Shown: positions 8,105 through 16,442 of the stretch, in pieces | Layout: the number at the start of each line of letters is the position of its first letter | How positions within the stretch are numbered: position 1 is the first letter of the stretch | Source of the DNA: an uncultured Flavobacteriales bacterium | GTDB lineage: Bacteria > Bacteroidota > Bacteroidia > Flavobacteriales_D > Crocinitomicaceae | Length of the DNA: 56,194 nucleotides | Direction: 5' to 3' | Assembly (NCBI GenBank): GCA_905480145.1 | Contig: CAJQPA010000035.1 | Coordinates: forward strand, 1 to 56,194 | Translations under genes and position numbers: made by a program | Notes under the pieces: model-generated | Seen by the model: only the letters and a program-made list of their open reading frames with translations | Databases searched by the model: none | Told to the model about the DNA's origin: nothing

Positions 8105-8341
8105 ATGAAAGAAATTAAAGCATATTTGCATTCAATAAATTTTCAAGACCTACCATTGGAAGACATCATTAAAGTTTTGAAAGAGAATCATTTATTTGAT
8201 TCTAAGATACATTCTTTCACTTCACTGAGACGTATTCTAAACGAAGTTCAAAAAGAGAAAAGAACAATCCCGAATTCTAAATTTGGATCTTGCGGAATTA
8301 ATTCAGACGCAAATCCATGTGGAGATGCTGATGAATATTAA
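8105..8341 (+). CDS. Short protein with Cys-containing acidic tail, unknown
   Basis: A 78-residue soluble protein. Residues 1-55 look helical and charged, with a basic stretch RRILNEVQKEKR; the C-terminal 20 residues are different, small and polar with two Cys (FGSCGINSDANPCGDADEY). There is no signal peptide. The split into a helical front and a Cys/Gly/Asp tail is seen in some peptide precursors, but no modification enzyme is nearby. A transport-linked role with the chromate transporter that follows 58 bases later is equally possible. Coding status rests on length, ATG start and intact frame only. Confidence 0.5.
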   Translation: MKEIKAYLHSINFQDLPLEDIIKVLKENHLFDSKIHSFTSLRRILNEVQKEKRTIPNSKFGSCGINSDANPCGDADEY

Positions 8342-8399
8342 TGATTATTTTTTTTTGAATTCGGTTTTTTAAAATCAATAGACTTATTATTTTGTGCTC

Positions 8400-9530
8400 A
8401 TGAATGTGCAAAATAAACTGGTTGAAATAGCAAAAGTATTCTTTAAGTTGGGGTGCTTTGCATTTGGAGGGCCAGCAGCACACATTGCAATGATGGAAGC
8501 TGAAATTGTTGACAAGCGAAAATGGATGACGCGAGAGTATTATCTTGATTTAATTGGTGCTACAAATTTAATTCCGGGTCCAAATTCAACAGAAATGACA
8601 ATGCATTGTGGTCATGAAAGAGGTGGGTTCAAAGGCTTGTTCATAGCAGGTGCGTCTTTCATTTTTCCAGCAGTTTTTGTGACAGGTTTATTGGCCTATT
8701 TATATGTTGAGTTTGGTGAACTCCCTAATGTGAAACCATTTATCTTTGGAATTAAGCCTGCAGTATTAGCAATTATTGCTGGGGCTGTTTTGAAATTAGG
8801 TAAAAAAGCATTGAAAGGGTTGGAGTTAGGAGTTCTTGGAGCAATTGTTTTGGTGTTGAGTATTGTGGGCGTCAATGAAGTTCTAGCTTTGCTTGGTGCA
8901 GGTATAATGGGAGCCTTGTATTTCTATGCAAAGCAAAAGACAGTTAACTCTACAAAAAGTATTGTGCCTTTATTTTTATTGCAAATTTCAACAGGCGTAG
9001 CGTCAAAATTGACAACCTCTGGTGTCTTCTTTACTTTCCTTAAAGTTGGAGCTGTATTGTATGGAAGTGGGTATGTTCTTTTTGCCTATCTAGATGCAGA
9101 ATTGGTCACTTCTGGTTTTATGACGAGGCAAGAATTGTTAGATGCAATAGCAGTCGGCCAATTTACACCAGGACCAGTTTTGTCTACGGCGACGTTCATT
9201 GGATATCAGTTAACTGGTTTTTGGGGAGCGATTGCCGCTTCATTAGGTATCTTTTTACCTTCATTTTTATTCGTGTTACTTCTTAATCCATTGGTTCCTA
9301 GAATGAGAAAATCACCATTCTTAAGTTATTTTCTTGATTCAGTTAATGTTGCTGCTGTAGCAGTAATGTTAGGGGTTTTAGTAACGATGTCAATGGAAAC
9401 ATTAATTACTTGGCAAGCTGTGGTTATTGCTTTAATTAGTGTGTTCTTTACATTTGGTCCTAAAAAGCTAAATCCAATGTGGCTTATACTTATCGGAGCT
9501 TTTCTGGGGTATATTTTATTTTTGTTTTAG
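8400..9530 (+). CDS. chrA: Chromate transporter, two-domain CHR family
   Basis: A 376-residue inner-membrane protein made of two homologous CHR halves. Each half has the GxGGP/GSG entry motif and a PGP motif: FKLGCFAFGGPAAHIAMME and ATNLIPGPNSTEMT in the first, KVGAVLYGSGYVLF and AVGQFTPGPVLSTATF in the second. Family members export chromate by proton antiport or act as sulfate/chromate exchangers. I start at the ATG 8400, two codons inside a possible GTG at 8394, because it restores the usual short N-terminus. The sulfite oxidase nearby makes sulfur oxyanion transport worth considering, but chromate resistance is the established activity. Confidence 0.9.
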   Translation: MNVQNKLVEIAKVFFKLGCFAFGGPAAHIAMMEAEIVDKRKWMTREYYLDLIGATNLIPGPNSTEMTMHCGHERGGFKGLFIAGASFIFPAVFVTGLLAYLYVEFGELPNVKPFIFGIKPAVLAIIAGAVLKLGKKALKGLELGVLGAIVLVLSIVGVNEVLALLGAGIMGALYFYAKQKTVNSTKSIVPLFLLQISTGVASKLTTSGVFFTFLKVGAVLYGSGYVLFAYLDAELVTSGFMTRQELLDAIAVGQFTPGPVLSTATFIGYQLTGFWGAIAASLGIFLPSFLFVLLLNPLVPRMRKSPFLSYFLDSVNVAAVAVMLGVLVTMSMETLITWQAVVIALISVFFTFGPKKLNPMWLILIGAFLGYILFLF

Positions 9531-9550
9531 CTTGACCCTGTAAGATTAAA

Positions 9551-9579
9551 ATGTTGATCTTGAATTCTTAGTTCAACAT
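9551..9579. promoter_or_regulatory. Inverted repeat upstream of the cotransporter-ATPase gene
   Basis: ATGTTGA (9551-9557) and TCAACAT (9573-9579) are perfect 7-bp arms around a 15-base spacer containing GAATTC. It lies 77 bases before the ATG of the 1662-residue gene and 20 bases after chrA. No T run follows, so an operator is more likely than a terminator. Confidence 0.35.
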
Positions 9580-9655
9580 ATTCTAAACAATTCTTATCTT
9601 GAGGCGAACAAAATCGCTTCATCTCCGTATGAACTAGTTGATTTAAAATTGTCAA

Positions 9656-12600
9656 ATGGCGAGTAAGAAAAAATTTGGTGCTTTTGCTGGTGTATTTACT
9701 CCTTCTATCTTAACGATACTTGGTGTAATCATGTACATGAGAATGGGCTGGGTTGTAGGTAATGCTGGCCTTATTGGTACCATTTTAATTATTCTTATTG
9801 CACATGTAATAGCTGTTTCTACAGGATTGAGTGTTTCCTCTGTAGCAACCAATAAAAAAATTGGAGCTGGAGGAATATATTATGTACTCTCACGAAGCAT
9901 GGGGATTCCAATTGGAGGGTCAATTGGAATTGCTCTATATGTCGGTACTGCCTTTTCGATTGCCTTATATCTCATTGGTTTTGCTGAAAGTTTTAATGGT
10001 TATTTTGGATTAGGAACCACAATAAATGACCTACGATTAACAGGAACGGCTGCTTTAATGATTCTTACAGCGTTAGCTTTAATAAGTACGTCTGCAGCAT
10101 TGAAAGCGCAGTTTTTTATTCTTGCAGCAATCGTAATTTCATTGGTGTCTATCTTTTTAGGTAATTCTGAATCAGCTCCGGAAACAGTAAATATGTTCAG
10201 TTCAGACGGCAGTGCCTCGTTGGAAGTTGTGTTTGCCATATTCTTTCCCGCGGTAACTGGTTTTACGGCAGGTATTGCGATGAGTGGGGATTTAGAGAAT
10301 CCCAAAAAGTCAATACCAGCAGGTACGTTATGGGCAATCGGTGTTGGATTGGTCGTTTATATAACACTCGCTGTATTTATTGCTTATTCTGTTGATCCAA
10401 AACTTTTGAAAACGGACAATAATATATTGATGAAAATCGCACTTTTTGCTCCGGCTGTGGTTGCTGGTATTTGGGGTGCAACATTGTCTTCAGCTATAGG
10501 AGGTATCTTAGGAGCCCCTAGGATTTTACAAGCAATGTCTTTGGATAAAGTCACACCTAAGTTATTTGGCAAAGGGAAAGGGAAGAACAATGAACCGGTC
10601 AACGCTTTGATTCTTGCATTTGTTATTGCTGAGACTGGAATCCTGATAGGAGAATTAGATGTCATCGCAAGGGTGGTTTCGATGTTCTATTTGACAGCGT
10701 ATGGTTTTATCAACATTTCATTCTTTCTTGAAAGCTGGGCGAATCCTGATTTTCAGCCAACTTTTAAAGTTAAAAGATGGATTGGCCTTATCGGTTTCCT
10801 GGCTTGTTTTGCTGTAATGTTTAAACTCGACATGGTCGCAATGTTTGGAGCATTTGCAGTTGTTGGTGGATTATACTTGATGCTGCAGAGAAAGCAAATA
10901 CAATTACAATCGAACGATGTTTGGCAAAGTGTATGGAGTAATGTTGTGAATAAAGGATTGAAAAGGTTGGGATCACAAGATGCCAAAAATGCGAATTGGA
11001 GTCCAAACGTTATTCTGTTTTCGGGTGATTATAAACACCGTACAAAACTATTGGAATTTGGAAAGACAGTTTCAGGTAAAACAGGGATTGTAACAGATTT
11101 CAAATTAATTGAAGGTGTTAGTACTTTTGCTAAAAATAAGCAATTTAATCAGGATCAAATTCTTGATAAACTAGGAATTTACGGACGTAAAGTAGCAGTA
11201 GAGGATAGGTATTCTGGCATTGAAAACATTGCGTCTACATATGGTTTTTCTGGTGTTGAGCCAAACACGATTATGATGAACTGGTCACGCACGACAGAGG
11301 ATCCCGTGAGGTATGCTCTTATGACGCAACGTTTAATGGAACTCGATTATAACTTGTTGTATTTAGATTTTGATGAACGATTTAATTTTGGAGATCATAC
11401 AACAATAGATATATGGTTGCGAGAAGCAGATAGTAAGAATGCAGAATTAATGTTAAATGTTGCTAGATACATTTCACAGTCTTCTGATTGGTCAAAAGCT
11501 AAAATACGCGTTCTTTTTGTCAATCAAAACAACACTGACAATGAGAAAATTAAAGCTAAGATCTCTAAATTGGTGGATAGTCTTAGAGTCGATGCTGAAA
11601 TTAAAATCATCAATAATGGAGTTGAACAGAAGTCGTTCTATGAAATTATTGAGCTTCAGTCTACTTCTATTGATTTGATTTTATTGGGAGTTCCGAACAT
11701 TAAAATTGAAGATCAGGCTCAATATGTTTTAAATACAGACCACTTATTTGAATCGGTAGGGACCACTCTGTTGGTAAAGGCATCGAAAAATTTCAATGAG
11801 ATTGATTTGGCATTCTCAGACAATGCATCAAAAGAAACGACAAAAGTTCAGCAAATAGAAGCGCTTCATGAGGGAGAATACTCTGGCGTTAACCTTTATG
11901 TAAAAGGATACAATGAGCATCTAGAGAATTCGGTAAGTGCGTTTACCAAACAATCAATTAGTGATATTTCTCGGTCGTATCAGGAGTTAATTGAGAGTTC
12001 GAAAATTCAATTTAAAAATTCAATTGATAAACTAGAGAAGAACCATTCATCGGCTAAGGTATTGAAAGTGTTTAAGAAGTTTGTTTCTTTTCAGATTCAA
12101 GAGGTAAAAGGTTTCAAAAAGAATAAACTACCTGTATTGGGAGAGCAACTTGATCAAAGTTTAGCGGTTTTTTTAGATGGACGAATTGACTTCATTAGAA
12201 AATCTTCAAGAAGAATTCATTTGGGAACCTTTGAAGGGAAATCAATGAATAAGAAAGTGAAATGGAAAAGCGTTTTAGGTCAACATTATCGCTTAAATAT
12301 TTTACCAAACACGAAAGTTGTTTTATTTGATTTTGGTGTCCAGAATACAATGTTTCTAAATAAATTGGGTGAGTCTGTTTCAAAAGAACTTCAATTGTAC
12401 TTAGAAAAAACTGAAAGTGATAAGTCAAATAGAAGTGACTATTTCGAGGCATTTAAAAAGGAATGTGAACAATTGTTTGATGCTTTATTGAAAAGTGCTC
12501 AGCAACTAGAGTCTGATATAGTGAATGGCTTAAATTCATTTGAAAGAAACCTAAGTAATGAATTGGCACAACAAATTCAATCCGAGAATTATCGTGCTAA

Positions 12601-14644
12601 ATTGAAAGCTGAATCAAAGTTGATTCATAGAAAAACGCATCGATATTTGCAGGAGGAGGTAGTTGATTTTGGAGGAAATTGGTTAAGAAATCAATTGTTG
12701 ACAATTACACAAACAGGATCAAACCTTGAACTTTCAAAGGTCGGAATGACTTTAATGGGGGTAAATATTCTGGTAAAAAATAGAATTAGTCGCATAACAA
12801 TAAAGCCTTTAGAGCACGAAATGAATGCTTTCAAAGAAGCAGTCGTTTATGTTAAAAATAACCTTGGGAAAGATGTTTTGTCAAGCTATAAAAATAAAAC
12901 ACTCGATAAATTAATAGAGGATGTACCTCAAATCAACTTTGATGAGGTGTTGAAAAATGAGGAAGATAAAATTCTTTCGATTTCTTTAAAAAGCCCAGAT
13001 CAAGTTAAGGTGATGAGCGCAGACTCATTCAATAATTTACGGGAATGCCAAAACGAAAATGTGAATGATGTGAGTGTCAGTCTGTCCAATATCATTGACT
13101 TTATTGTGCGAACAAATTACCTGACACCTTTGCAAGAGTCCTTGAGAAATTTAGAGGCAATATTCAAGGAAGGAACGGAAGAGATTTATAATTCTTCGAA
13201 CTTGGTTAAATACATTCTTGGAGAAAAACTGACAGAAGAAAACAAAGGTGAGTTTAGCAAGAGTCTGTTAGATGAGAACAATAGAATAGTTGAGAAAATA
13301 GATCAGCTTCATAAAATCGAATCATCTTTTAGTTATGATTTGGCCATTAAACTAAAGAGTACGTTATCTGCGTTAAATATCCGGAGCATAATAGAATCCA
13401 TTGATTCTTATTCCAAAGTATCGATTAAAACCATTGATCGCTCTCAATTAGGAAGTTGGTATTATAATCAAAAGAATAAAGTCGTATCTAAATATGACAA
13501 GGCTTATAAATACGTAGTTCAAAGAAAACGTGATGTCGATAACATTAATTTCATTCAAAAGAACGAAGCTGTATTAAGTAAAATAGAACGTGCGAGTAAA
13601 TTCGTTAAGGAGCACTCTTTAAGCAGCGATATTGGCGATGGTCTATCTTTCTATTATAAAAAATTATTTTCAGGCAGTCACCTTGGAAACATAAATCCAG
13701 AATATCGTGGTCGTGAGATTCAAGATATTAGCAATGCAATTGAACGAATTGACAATGGAACAAATGGTGGTTTGTTAATTTTAGGAGAATCACAATCAGG
13801 AAAGTCATTTTTCATTGAGTCAACAGCGAATAAAATTGGTAGAGAGAAAGTTTATATTTCTAAACCAGCGAAGCAAAAATTTAAAAAAGAGGATGTTATT
13901 CTTTCATTTCAAACTGCGTTTAACCAAGAAGCTACAATAGAAAATATACTAGAGAAAGTTGATTCTAAAACGGTTATTATTATCGAAGATATTGAGCAAT
14001 GGTGGTTGAAAGCAGAAGGGGGGCATGAGGCCATTGATTATTTAACATCTATAATTAAAGAGTACGGATCTAAGTTCTATTTCTTATTGTCTGCTAATAT
14101 TCATAGTTACGGTGTATTGTCTCAAACAACAACTTTAGACACTTGTTTAATTGCGAATGTGCTTGTTGCACCATCGAGAAGAATGGAATTTAAAGAAATA
14201 TTAATGAGCAGGCATAAAACGGCGAACTCAGAAGTATACTTTAATAAGCAGTTGGTTAAAAATGCGCATAAGTTAGACGGTTTAATTACAGAAATCATCA
14301 ATGAAACCAAAGGTAATACCGGGGCCGGCTTGAAACTCTGGCTAAGTCAAATTGAAAGATCTGATGACAATGAGATGGTTGTTTCCCGTCCAGACAATAT
14401 AGATTTCCCCAATATTAAGGATGCGAACTGGCGATTAACATTGTACTTATTAGTCATTCATGGAACCTTAGACGAAATTAGAATTGATGCAATGATCAAT
14501 GACGGAGCTGCCATTTTCTCTTCTCTTGAAGAAATGAAATTGGCATCAATCGTTTTACAAAAATCAAATGGGGATTATTTTATTTCTGACGCTGTCAAGT
14601 ATTATATTGAAGAGTGGTTGATAAAAATTAAATTATTGAACTAA
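9656..14644 (+). CDS. Cation-chloride cotransporter (SLC12-like) fused to a helical region and an AAA+ ATPase
   Basis: A 1662-residue protein in one uninterrupted frame. Residues 9-410 are an APC-fold transporter with cation-chloride cotransporter signatures: GVFTPSILTILGVIMYMRM, SVATNKKIGAGGIYYVLSRS, TGFTAGIAMSGDLENPKKSI and SSAIGGILGAPRILQAM. Residues 440-710 match the cytosolic SLC12 tail (IDIWLREAD, KAKIRVLFVNQ). Residues 745-1340 are long, charged and mostly helical, with no motif I recognise. From 1350 an Orc1/STAND-like ATPase follows: YRGRE, Walker A GESQSGKS at 1377-1384 (bases 13784-13807), Walker B VIIIED at 1440-1445, sensor-1-like LLSAN, and a winged-helix-like end from about 1590. 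Known bacterial family members lack the ATPase as far as I know. It probably moves K+, Na+ or Cl- under ATP-dependent control; ion and direction are unknown. An MscS-like gene starts 4 bases later. Confidence 0.85.
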   Translation: MASKKKFGAFAGVFTPSILTILGVIMYMRMGWVVGNAGLIGTILIILIAHVIAVSTGLSVSSVATNKKIGAGGIYYVLSRSMGIPIGGSIGIALYVGTAFSIALYLIGFAESFNGYFGLGTTINDLRLTGTAALMILTALALISTSAALKAQFFILAAIVISLVSIFLGNSESAPETVNMFSSDGSASLEVVFAIFFPAVTGFTAGIAMSGDLENPKKSIPAGTLWAIGVGLVVYITLAVFIAYSVDPKLLKTDNNILMKIALFAPAVVAGIWGATLSSAIGGILGAPRILQAMSLDKVTPKLFGKGKGKNNEPVNALILAFVIAETGILIGELDVIARVVSMFYLTAYGFINISFFLESWANPDFQPTFKVKRWIGLIGFLACFAVMFKLDMVAMFGAFAVVGGLYLMLQRKQIQLQSNDVWQSVWSNVVNKGLKRLGSQDAKNANWSPNVILFSGDYKHRTKLLEFGKTVSGKTGIVTDFKLIEGVSTFAKNKQFNQDQILDKLGIYGRKVAVEDRYSGIENIASTYGFSGVEPNTIMMNWSRTTEDPVRYALMTQRLMELDYNLLYLDFDERFNFGDHTTIDIWLREADSKNAELMLNVARYISQSSDWSKAKIRVLFVNQNNTDNEKIKAKISKLVDSLRVDAEIKIINNGVEQKSFYEIIELQSTSIDLILLGVPNIKIEDQAQYVLNTDHLFESVGTTLLVKASKNFNEIDLAFSDNASKETTKVQQIEALHEGEYSGVNLYVKGYNEHLENSVSAFTKQSISDISRSYQELIESSKIQFKNSIDKLEKNHSSAKVLKVFKKFVSFQIQEVKGFKKNKLPVLGEQLDQSLAVFLDGRIDFIRKSSRRIHLGTFEGKSMNKKVKWKSVLGQHYRLNILPNTKVVLFDFGVQNTMFLNKLGESVSKELQLYLEKTESDKSNRSDYFEAFKKECEQLFDALLKSAQQLESDIVNGLNSFERNLSNELAQQIQSENYRAKLKAESKLIHRKTHRYLQEEVVDFGGNWLRNQLLTITQTGSNLELSKVGMTLMGVNILVKNRISRITIKPLEHEMNAFKEAVVYVKNNLGKDVLSSYKNKTLDKLIEDVPQINFDEVLKNEEDKILSISLKSPDQVKVMSADSFNNLRECQNENVNDVSVSLSNIIDFIVRTNYLTPLQESLRNLEAIFKEGTEEIYNSSNLVKYILGEKLTEENKGEFSKSLLDENNRIVEKIDQLHKIESSFSYDLAIKLKSTLSALNIRSIIESIDSYSKVSIKTIDRSQLGSWYYNQKNKVVSKYDKAYKYVVQRKRDVDNINFIQKNEAVLSKIERASKFVKEHSLSSDIGDGLSFYYKKLFSGSHLGNINPEYRGREIQDISNAIERIDNGTNGGLLILGESQSGKSFFIESTANKIGREKVYISKPAKQKFKKEDVILSFQTAFNQEATIENILEKVDSKTVIIIEDIEQWWLKAEGGHEAIDYLTSIIKEYGSKFYFLLSANIHSYGVLSQTTTLDTCLIANVLVAPSRRMEFKEILMSRHKTANSEVYFNKQLVKNAHKLDGLITEIINETKGNTGAGLKLWLSQIERSDDNEMVVSRPDNIDFPNIKDANWRLTLYLLVIHGTLDEIRIDAMINDGAAIFSSLEEMKLASIVLQKSNGDYFISDAVKYYIEEWLIKIKLLN

Positions 14645-14648
14645 TCGA

Positions 14649-15329
14649 ATGAAAAATATCACAGATATACCGGTTCAAAGTTTATTCCTTCTGTTTTTTA
14701 TGGGAGGGGTTCTCGCGCTTTCTTTTTATATCATAAGAAATTACGTTATCCCATTGTTGAGAAACAACAAAGGAATCGTTAAAAAGTATTGGCAGAAAAC
14801 AGAAATAGTGACTTGGCTTGTGTATACTTCTGCCTTGCTGCTTGTTCTTTTAAGAGTGAACTTCTTTTTGTCATTGATAATTCTAGCGGTGCTGTTGATT
14901 TTAGGATGGAGTTATTTGAGAAATATTTTAGCTGGAATAATTATTAAATTAACTGACCAGTTCATAATTGATGAAGTGATATCTGCAGATTTTGGTGAAG
15001 GGAAAATCAAGTCAATTTGGATGTCAATGACGGAAATCAGTAATGGAAAAGGCGAGTTGATTTCTATTCCAAATCATGTTTTGAGGTCTTCGGTGGTAAG
15101 ACATCTGCATAAAAAAAGTAACCTAAAGACAAATACGTTTCATTTTACTTTAACTGAAAACAGTTCTTTACAGGCGATAAAAAAGATGGTCATTAATTGT
15201 CCTTTCATCGCGGTAAATCAAGATGTATTGGTTGAACGTGTTTCTGAAAAGGAATGCATAATTAAGGCGACACTGATTGATGCGAGTTTTGAGGAACAAG
15301 TATACTTGTATCTTAAGAATAGGGAGTGA
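14649..15329 (+). CDS. MscS-like mechanosensitive channel, short form
   Basis: A 226-residue protein with three spans (about 10-30, 47-67, 68-100) and a short cytosolic beta domain. The pore helix and beta entry align with MscS: NILAGIIIKLTDQFIIDEVI, then GEGKIKSIWMSM and GELISIPNHVLRSSVV, the latter matching the conserved IPN motif. It is shorter than E. coli MscS (286 residues), and the usual Gly/Ala-rich packing of the pore helix is weak (LAVLLILGWSYLRN), so gating may differ. The start lies four bases after the stop of the cotransporter-ATPase gene, so the two are almost surely one transcript; together they could balance ion uptake and release under osmotic stress. Confidence 0.75.
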   Translation: MKNITDIPVQSLFLLFFMGGVLALSFYIIRNYVIPLLRNNKGIVKKYWQKTEIVTWLVYTSALLLVLLRVNFFLSLIILAVLLILGWSYLRNILAGIIIKLTDQFIIDEVISADFGEGKIKSIWMSMTEISNGKGELISIPNHVLRSSVVRHLHKKSNLKTNTFHFTLTENSSLQAIKKMVINCPFIAVNQDVLVERVSEKECIIKATLIDASFEEQVYLYLKNRE

Positions 15330-15463
15330 AAAACTCTTCTAAATTCCTTAAAAGAACAAGTCACGGTGCAGTCCTAATTTAATAGATGGTTAACAGGAAA
15401 ATTAAATAATAATTTTTATATTGAAGTAAACCTTAATTTCGAGGTGATTTCGTAATAATTAAA

Positions 15464-16309
15464 ATGTCAAAAAAAACCTTAATAATTCAGGGTGGAGGTT
15501 TTAGAACTGGTTTTTCTGCCGGTGTTTTAGACGCTTTCATTGCAATGGAGTATAATCCATTTGACGCATACGTTGTTGTATCTGGCGGGGCTATTGCCGT
15601 TTCATATTATTTAGGAAAACAATACGGGAAATGTTATGATGCCATGTGCATGTTAGCAGAGGACAAGGATTTTATGAACTATTATCGGATGTTTGGTGAG
15701 AACGGGGTAATGGATGTTGATTATTTCAAAAAGGTTGCGGAGACTTTGATTCCATTTAATATTGAAACCGCGATAGAAGAATTAAAAGGCAAAGAGTTAT
15801 CGGTTGTAATGACGAATAAGGCTACTGGGAACGCAGAATACTTCAATCCGGACCGAATAACTTGGATAGATTCTATTATCGCCTCTTGCACTTTACCCTT
15901 TGTTACAAAAGGTTGTCATCACTTTAATGGCAAAGAATATATGGACGGAGGTTGGAGTGATCCATTGCCGGTAGAATGGGCCGTTAAAAATGGAGGGACT
16001 GACATTACTATTATTAGAACTACTCCAAAAGATCTAAAAGTAACTCAATCTTGGACGGATTACTTTGCGTCATATGCTATGAGAGGTAACGCTCAATTAC
16101 AAGCTTGTTATGAAAACAATCACAAGAAATATAATGAGTCGATTGACTATATTAAGGCCAACGAAACTAAAGCATTCATAAATCAAATTGCTCCAGATTC
16201 TCCGCTAATGGCCGGTACATACTCTAATTCGGTAGAGGTGATTAAAAAAGACTATCACTATGGAGTTCAGAAAGGATTAGATTATATACATCAGCTGCGA
16301 TCCGAGTAA
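15464..16309 (+). CDS. Patatin-like phospholipase family protein (YjjU-type)
   Basis: A 281-residue cytoplasmic lipase-like protein. The oxyanion loop GGGFRTGF is at 10-17, the nucleophile Ser40 in VVVSGGAIAVSYYL, and the catalytic Asp161 in YMDGGWSDPLPVEWA, so the Ser-Asp dyad of patatins is intact. The elbow normally reads G-x-S-x-G; here the first Gly is Val38, an unusual change that is sometimes tolerated. YjjU-type members hydrolyse acyl esters of unknown physiological lipids. No signal peptide or membrane span is visible. It stands alone between the channel gene and a T9SS protein gene. Confidence 0.8.
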   Translation: MSKKTLIIQGGGFRTGFSAGVLDAFIAMEYNPFDAYVVVSGGAIAVSYYLGKQYGKCYDAMCMLAEDKDFMNYYRMFGENGVMDVDYFKKVAETLIPFNIETAIEELKGKELSVVMTNKATGNAEYFNPDRITWIDSIIASCTLPFVTKGCHHFNGKEYMDGGWSDPLPVEWAVKNGGTDITIIRTTPKDLKVTQSWTDYFASYAMRGNAQLQACYENNHKKYNESIDYIKANETKAFINQIAPDSPLMAGTYSNSVEVIKKDYHYGVQKGLDYIHQLRSE

Positions 16310-16388
16310 TATTTCTCAAGAAAATTATTTCCAACCCAACCTATTCGTCCTAATAAACGTTCTTTATGTCGATTGATGTAATCATTTT

Positions 16389-16420
16389 TTGGGATTTTAC
16401 ATTCCAAATATGTATTTTTA
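16389..16420 (+). promoter_or_regulatory. Candidate Bacteroidota-type promoter of the T9SS protein gene
   Basis: TTG at 16389-16391 and TATTTTTA at 16413-16420 (one mismatch from TAnnTTTG) are 21 bases apart and lie 22 bases before the start codon. The match is imperfect. Confidence 0.35.
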
Positions 16421-16442
16421 AACAAAATTATAAAAACTAGTT

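Noticed and set aside
9656-14644. The cotransporter-ATPase as two genes joined by a sequencing error
   Set aside because: The frame has no stop or start-rich gap through the helical region, the SLC12 tail is complete before it, and composition does not change at the joins.
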